DNA of 64,000 nucleotides from Epiperipatus broadwayi (taxonomy: Eukaryota; Onychophora; Udeonychophora; Euonychophora; Peripatidae): the NCBI GenBank assembly GCA_028023455.1, contig JAQFVV010000012.1:10392499-10456498 (forward strand). The letters are read 5' to 3'. How positions within the stretch are numbered: position 1 is the stretch's first letter; each line of letters opens with the position of its first letter. This document shows, piece after piece, positions 59,200 through 64,000 of this stretch. The notes below the pieces were generated by a model. That model saw only the letters and a list, made by a program, of their open reading frames with translations, had not been told where the DNA came from and ran no database searches. The position numbers were made by a program, and so were the translations under genes.

Positions 59200-60035
59200 T
59201 ATAAAGAATAGAAATGAGATAATATTCATGTATATAGAAATAACATTAACCTTTGATATTACCAGGGAATTATCAGTTACTACTAACTGACAATCCATGA
59301 GACCAGTTTTTTCATTAAACTTATAATAGCTCTTTTTGTTTGAGTTTTATGTTAAAGTAAAAAGGGTCCTCTTTTACTTCAAACCAAAGCTCTTATAAAT
59401 ATTTATACCAAGAAAATTATTTTTTATAGGTATGAGAATGCAAAAGAATAGCAGCACCTTTCTTTACATTCTGCAAATAATATTTTTAATAACTTCTCCA
59501 GAGAGTTATATATATTGAATTAAATATTTCCATGGATTATTATTATAATAAAGAATAGAAATGATGAGATAATATCCATGTAAATAGGAATAACCTTTAA
59601 CCTTTTATATTACCAAAAAATTATTGATTACTACTAAATGACAACCCCATGAGGCCAAACAATACCTCTTTTTGGTTGAGTATACATTTCTCTAGAAAAA
59701 TTTAAAATACTATTTGCAGAATGTCAAAAAATATATTATTCTTTCACATTCTCATAACTATAAAAAATAGCTTTCTGGGTTTAAATCCATATGAGAACTT
59801 GGGTTTGAAGTAAAAGAGGACACTTTTTACTTTCAACAAAAAAACTCAAACAAAAAGAACTATTATAGTTTTAATAACAAACTGGTTTGGCTTCAGGGAT
59901 TGTAGTAGTAATTGATAATTTCTTGGTAACATCAAAGGTTAAAAATTATTTCTATTTACATTAATATTATCTCCTTATTTCTATTCTTTATTATAACAAT
60001 CCATGGAACTATTTAATTCAATATATATATATATT
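59200..60035. repeat. Compound repeat: one full, one partial and one inverted copy of an unknown family
   Basis: A unit of about 340 bp at 59205-59545 starts AAGAATAGAAATGA and ends CCATGGATTATTATTATAAT. A second partial direct copy starts at 59548. It joins, near 59680, an inverted copy of the full unit (ending TTATTTCTATTCTTTATTATAA, then CCATGGAACTATTTAATTCA). Shared landmarks include TTACCAGGGAATTATCAG, TTTTGTTTGAGTTTT, AGAGGACACTTTTTAC and ATTCTGCAAATA. Non-coding and not recognised. Confidence 0.7.
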
Positions 60036-60063
60036 ACAAGCATAAAGCTAAACTAGTCAATAT

Positions 60064-60463
60064 AAAATCAAAACTACCCCAAATCTAAAATTAAACCAGT
60101 CCAGCATAAAAATAATATTAAAACACAATCTAAGGTTTCACTGCTACAAGCAGACTTCTCAAGTGTAAAGAACTGCAAAAAAACTACCCAATATATATAC
60201 TATTAAAAACTACCCACAAATCCATTCACTTCCCATCCACCCTTAATATTAAAAGAACTCTTAAATAAGGTAATTGCTTTAATTTATTTAAGAGTTCTTT
60301 TAATATTAAGGGTGGATGGGAAGTGAATGGATTTGTGGGTAGTTTTTTTGGAAGTTCTTTACACTTGAGAAGTCTGCTTGTAGCAGTGAAACCTTAGGTT
60401 GTGTTTTAATATTATTTTTATGCTGGTCTGGTTTAATTTTAGATTTGGGGTAGTTTTGATTTG
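60064..60463. repeat. Fold-back: inverted dimer of a PLE 3' tail
   Basis: The left arm (60064-60278) and right arm (60286-60463) are near-perfect inverted copies, with landmarks AAAACTACCCCAAAT, ACTTCTCAAGTGTAAAGAAC and CCACCCTTAATATTAAAAGA. The left arm also matches 62800-63005, the 3' UTR and C-terminal end of PLE family P3. So this is two 5'-truncated PLE 3' ends facing outward. The high arm identity suggests a recent event or gene conversion. Confidence 0.8.
60363..60395 (+). ncRNA. Hammerhead-like stem-loop in a PLE tail
   Basis: CTTGAGA, then AGT, stem CTGCT/AGCAG around TGT, then GAAA. The layout copies a hammerhead core and stem II, but the core has CTTGAGA where CTGATGA is required (G5 and A6 changed). 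Inverted and related copies at 60133-60163 (minus) and 62878-62908 (minus) have the same CTTGAGA. PLEs are known to carry hammerheads. This version is probably inactive. Confidence 0.45.
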
Positions 60464-60469
60464 ATATAT

Positions 60470-61837
60470 ATATATATATTATAGTGTTGATTTAAATAAA
60501 TTGTGTCATATGATATAATAATAATGGTCTGGATAGAGTTTTTATATTATCAAAATTACTGCACTCAGGCATGGTGGTGGAATGATAATACTATAATACA
60601 TATATATTTAATCATTGGCAGATGGGCCCATACTAAAAATTATTTTCAAAATCAAAAATTATAAAATAATAAAATATTATATGTGCATCCTGGTTTAAAT
60701 CCAAAATCATAAATTAGAATAAAGACCTCTTTAACAGCTATCCAAAGCAGAACAATAAAAGTGAATATATTGATCAGACTTGTCAATATCTAAATACTAC
60801 ATCTTTTAGCAGTTTCTATATTTCTTTTACTTTTTGGCTAAAATAGATAGATACCCCTTTACAAATCAATAATGGATTAATGACTGAAATGGTTATGGTT
60901 GGCTATTTGCAAAAAAACACCTAAGCCTACTTGAAACCTGGAAAAAAATACCATATGGCACTCATCCTGAATTCAAATTCCATATCATATATGTGCCTTC
61001 CAAATACATTAACCATATTGCTACAAAGTCCTTTGTATAAATATGTAAGTGATTATAGAGTTTTACTTTTAAAATAAATCATATTCATTTTTTTTATAAG
61101 CTCTCTTTTCTTCATTTCAATTTATAATTTCAAGATTGAATTCATTTTCACTTCTTAAATTAGACTTTGTTATTTTAATCATTCTCTTTTGACAAATTGC
61201 ATTTCACCAGTTTTTCTTACTGAGAATGTTTCATTTTATATGAGCGTTTTTCTTTAAAATTCTAAACATTTTCAACAAACTGCTTTGCTGAAATATTAGT
61301 ATATGTTTTTAACAATTTCATCTTTCAGTTTTTATTAAACTGAATTTTTAAAATTGTATCATTAAGACTATATTTAATTATATATCTATAAATATTCTGA
61401 AAAAAAAAATCTCTATTTTGTATTCAAATTACAAAAGAGAGAAGATGAATAAATATGTTCTTATAAATATATTAAGACTTTTTAAAAAAAAGAAAGATTT
61501 TTGAACATTAAGTGAATGAAATATACTAAAGAAAACTAAAATAATCAAATGGTTAATTGTTCAGAAATTTATAAAAAGTTCAAGCATTAGAGTGAAGTTA
61601 TGATCCATGAACTACAAGTTCCAGAATCTAATATTCAACCACTGCTCTAAGCCATGCATAAACAAAAGAAATGAGTAGTTAGATGTCTTTTATATACAAA
61701 ATAAAAATATTATATAGAGGTTCTTGGTAGATTAATAATTCTGAACTTCTTACAGAATGTTTGAGATGATAACATCCAGTTGAAAAAAGATCAATTTAAA
61801 AATATGTGAAAATAATAAAGATAATTTTTTTTTATTA
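60470..61837. other. AT-rich spacer
   Basis: No gene or repeat recognised. Confidence 0.5.
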
Positions 61838-62098
61838 AATGTTTTTATTGACTGCATTAAAAAGAAATAAAATAATTGTTTTTTTCAACCATAATTGGAG
61901 TTTTTAAATTTAACTTCAAATAAAAGCATGGGATTCCATAAATTAATTAATTCAATCCTTTTTTATAAAAAATAGGGATTGAATTAATTAATTTCTAGAC
62001 CTCCATGCTTTTATTTCAAGTTAAATCTAAAAATCTCCAATTGTGGTTAAAAAAAATATTATTTTATTTATTTTTAGTGTATAGTCAATAAAAACCTT
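61838..62098. repeat. Fold-back element (MITE-like inverted repeat)
   Basis: Two arms of about 125 bp, roughly 85 percent complementary by eye, around a short AT loop near 61968. Landmarks: TTTTTATTGACT, CCATAATTGGAG, ATAAAAGCATGG and ATTAATTAATTCAATCC. Family unknown. SINE-B copy 4 sits right beside it. Confidence 0.8.
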
Positions 62099-62124
62099 TT
62101 ATATTTTTTAAAAAAATATCTCTA

Positions 62125-62224
62125 GTCTTGCATTGGTGGTTGAGAGGTCAGCGCGACTGCCTTGCACTAGCAGGCGGTTGCCCGGGTTGCGGGTTCACGT
62201 CCTGGCCGATGCTATGACACTTAA
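62125..62224 (+). mobile_element. tRNA-derived SINE-B, copy 4
   Basis: Nearly identical to copy 1: GTCTTGCATTGGTGGTTGAG, AGGTCAGCGCGACTGCC, then TTGCCCGGGTTGCGGGTTCACGTCC (B-box region GGGTTCACGTCC), GGCCGATGCTATGACACTT and A residues. AAAAAATATCT at 62111-62121 and 62225-62235 is a likely target duplication. Few differences from copy 1 suggest recent activity. Confidence 0.85.
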
Positions 62225-62235
62225 AAAAAATATCT

Positions 62236-62794
62236 ATTATTTTTAAGTTTTTAGTATTGGCACAGTAAATGAAAGTGTAAAACTATATCATACTTTAAAT
62301 TGACTGGACACTTATAATAGATATATATCATTAAACATTTCTGCTGTAAGTTAAAATATATACCCCTTATGTATATATTATATTTAGTATATATACATAA
62401 TAATACATATATGAACTTCACTTGATATATATTTTACTTTATATCAATATCACACCCAATATATGTACATCATTAGATATTTCTACAGTAAGTTAGTATA
62501 TAGATACTCTCAATGTTATATATATTTCTATTTTATATTCTTAATGTATTATTTTAGTATTTGTACATAATTATATATGTATAATAAATCAGCAACTAAG
62601 TTTTATATATAAATTGATAAATTTATTATTTTAAAACAGTTGTTTTTTAAAAAATGCTGAAGAAAAAATTTGTAACCTTTTTTAACTTTTCACGATTGTT
62701 TTAAATAATGTGATTTTTCTAATTTACCTTTTAAAAAAAAACAATCGTTTTAAAATAACAATAAAAACAGTTTTAAATAGAAAACCTAGTTACT
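62236..62794. other. AT-rich spacer
   Basis: Repeated TATATA-rich stretches and two similar segments (TAGATATATATCATTAAACATTTCTGC near 62318 and CATCATTAGATATTTCTAC near 62469), suggesting a degenerate tandem repeat. No gene. Confidence 0.45.
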
Positions 62795-63262
62795 GATTTA
62801 TTATATATAATCAAAATTACTCCAAATCCACAATTCAACCATACTAACCAAAAAATAAACTCTAAAGCACAATGAATGCTTTCACTGCAACTAGCAGATT
62901 TCTCAAGTGTAAAGAACTATATAATAACAACATATTTAAATTAAACATTACCCCAATTCCACTTACACATATCATTAATATTAAAAGAACTTTTAAATAA
63001 GTTAATTGCTTCAGAATCATAAATATTTAACATTAAAGATTCTTTAACTCTTCTTTTTATTTCATTCCTCTCAAAGTACACAACCTTAACTTCATCAAAA
63101 TTAAGTGTGGCCTGTATCTTTTTCATGAATATATAAATCAGATCTAAGATATTTATTTCTAACTCTATTTTTGCATACGTTTACTCTTTTATTTAAGCCC
63201 AAACTACTTTGATCTATATATACTTTCTTAGAAAAACAATGTTAGAATTAATAGGTCAAATT
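62795..63262 (-). mobile_element. Penelope-like element fragment, family P3 (3' end)
   Basis: Minus-strand C-terminal GIY-YIG domain followed by the 3' UTR. The UTR (63005-62800) is the same sequence found twice, inverted, at 60.06-60.46 kb, which links that fold-back to a PLE. The fragment is 5'-truncated at about 63262. Confidence 0.75.
62941..63226 (-). pseudogene. PLE family P3 GIY-YIG endonuclease, C-terminal fragment
   Basis: Minus strand from 63226: VYIDQSSLGLNKRVNVCK (the YIG region, with Asp in place of Gly), NKYLRSDLYIHEKDTGHT (the conserved His-Glu...Gly-His of PLE GIY-YIG domains), a +1 frameshift near 63113, then NFDEVKVVYFERNEIKRRV and ESLMLNIYDSEAINLF, the family's C-terminal block (KRRVKES...IN). 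GIY-YIG makes the target nick for PLE insertion. The Gly-to-Asp change and the frameshift make it inactive. More similar in layout to P1 than to P2. Confidence 0.7.
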
Positions 63263-63289
63263 TCTATTATCAGAAGTAGTCATTTGGAA

Positions 63290-63440
63290 AAATAAATAAA
63301 GTTTATTGTAGTGATAAGGTAATTGAGAGTAATGTTTCTATTAATAAGGTTGTTAATCTTTCTGATATTAAGTTAAATGATAGAGAATTAGAAATTCTTG
63401 GTAAAGATCCTAAAATTAAGTTTCTTTTCATTCATCAAAT
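63290..63440 (+). pseudogene. PLE N-terminal fragment, opposite strand
   Basis: An open frame of about 50 codons containing KVVNLSDIKLNDRELEILGK, the counterpart of VKNLSSKYLTDTEIAVLERG in P2 at 15.7 kb. This is a PLE N-terminal motif lying just before the RT. It stops matching after about 63440. It is head-to-head with the P3 C-terminal fragment 30 bases away. Confidence 0.55.
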
Positions 63441-64000
63441 GAAAAGCCTAAAAATAATTAACTACAAAATGTGAAATTATTGAATGTTTTTCATATTTTT
63501 CCCACCCTCTGTTCTATATCTATCAAACTAGATGACATACTAAAATGATTAATATATCAATTTTCAAGCAATTCTATTGAATTGAAATATATTAAACCTC
63601 GATTTTAAAATTTCATTTTATCTTGAAAAAGACCAAAAATGAACAAACAAATAAACAGATTATCCAAAATCAATAAAAGCATTAAAAAAAAAAAAAAGCA
63701 GGAAAAAACTAAAATTATGGAATTTACAGATATATAAAACTTCCAATGATCAAACTCTATATTTCTGCCTTAGGAAATCATTTTCTGTATAGAAAAAAGT
63801 AATTGCAATAGTAATATTACACACACATATATATATATAATTATCAAGTGATTTTTATTTTATTTTTTTAAATAAAAACTTAACATAGATTTAATTCTAA
63901 AATAATTAATACTAACTTATTTCTAAACATTATCATTTCTAATTAATACAGTAAATCATTTAGAATATACTGCTAATATCACAAATAACTCATAAAAAAA
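63441..64000. other. AT-rich spacer to the window edge
   Basis: No gene recognised. An A run near 63684 and (AT)n near 63827. Confidence 0.5.

Noticed and set aside
1-64000. A conventional host gene with multiple exons
   Set aside because: No run of spliceable, family-recognisable exons was found on either strand. Short open frames outside transposons lack motifs and follow AT composition. Exons without transcript evidence could still be missed.

Overview
The window looks like intergenic or intronic DNA from an AT-rich invertebrate animal. It is A+T-rich throughout, with no bacterial-type operons and no host exon I can name with confidence. The animal assignment rests on the mix of transposon families: Penelope-like elements (PLEs) with GIY-YIG endonuclease, an RTE-type LINE, a CR1/L2-like LINE whose first ORF carries a PHD finger and an SGNH esterase, a hAT relic of the GTF2IRD2-like group, tRNA-derived SINEs, and a family of repeats carrying hammerhead self-cleaving ribozymes. 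I cannot name the species. Every coding region found is a decayed transposon fragment, broken by stops and frameshifts.

Layout. 1.1-3.8 kb: an RTE LINE on the minus strand. 5.2 and 6.3 kb: a hAT end and a reverse-transcriptase (RT) scrap. 7.9-9.6 kb: a tandem duplication of about 0.83 kb. 10.3-11.4 kb: an inverted/tandem array of hammerhead repeats inside a 14-bp target-site duplication (TSD). 11.7 kb: a class-II-tRNA-derived SINE (SINE-B) with a 14-bp TSD. 12.3-13.9 kb: the 3' third of LINE family L (minus). 13.9-19.5 kb: a cluster of two PLE families plus SINEs. 21.2 kb: a single hammerhead repeat. 21.8 kb: SINE-B. 24.6-26.5 kb: hAT transposase relic (minus). 28.5 kb: another hAT end. 29.3-29.9 kb: a Gypsy-like LTR with primer-binding site. 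37.75-42.75 kb and 45.15-50.1 kb: two near full-length copies of LINE family L (plus). 50.1-52.5 kb: a pair of long direct repeats. 52.7-53.1 kb: a second inverted hammerhead pair. 56.6 kb: an isolated hammerhead. 58.6-62.1 kb: four consecutive fold-back repeats. 62.1 kb: SINE-B. 62.8-63.4 kb: PLE fragments.

How the parts fit together. The most interesting content is the hammerhead family. It has a type I hammerhead with short stem III, an internal loop in stem I and compensatory base changes, joined to a tRNA-like RNA polymerase III promoter in a unit of about 460 bp. That is the architecture of metazoan retrozymes, small non-autonomous elements thought to be copied with help from PLEs, and PLEs are abundant here. 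Two separate insertions are inverted dimers flanked by short TSDs and share the same outer ends. PLE 3' tails and a SINE tail in the same window are also found as inverted dimers with their 3' ends pointing outward. This suggests a shared insertion mode, possibly target-primed reverse transcription from both target strands.
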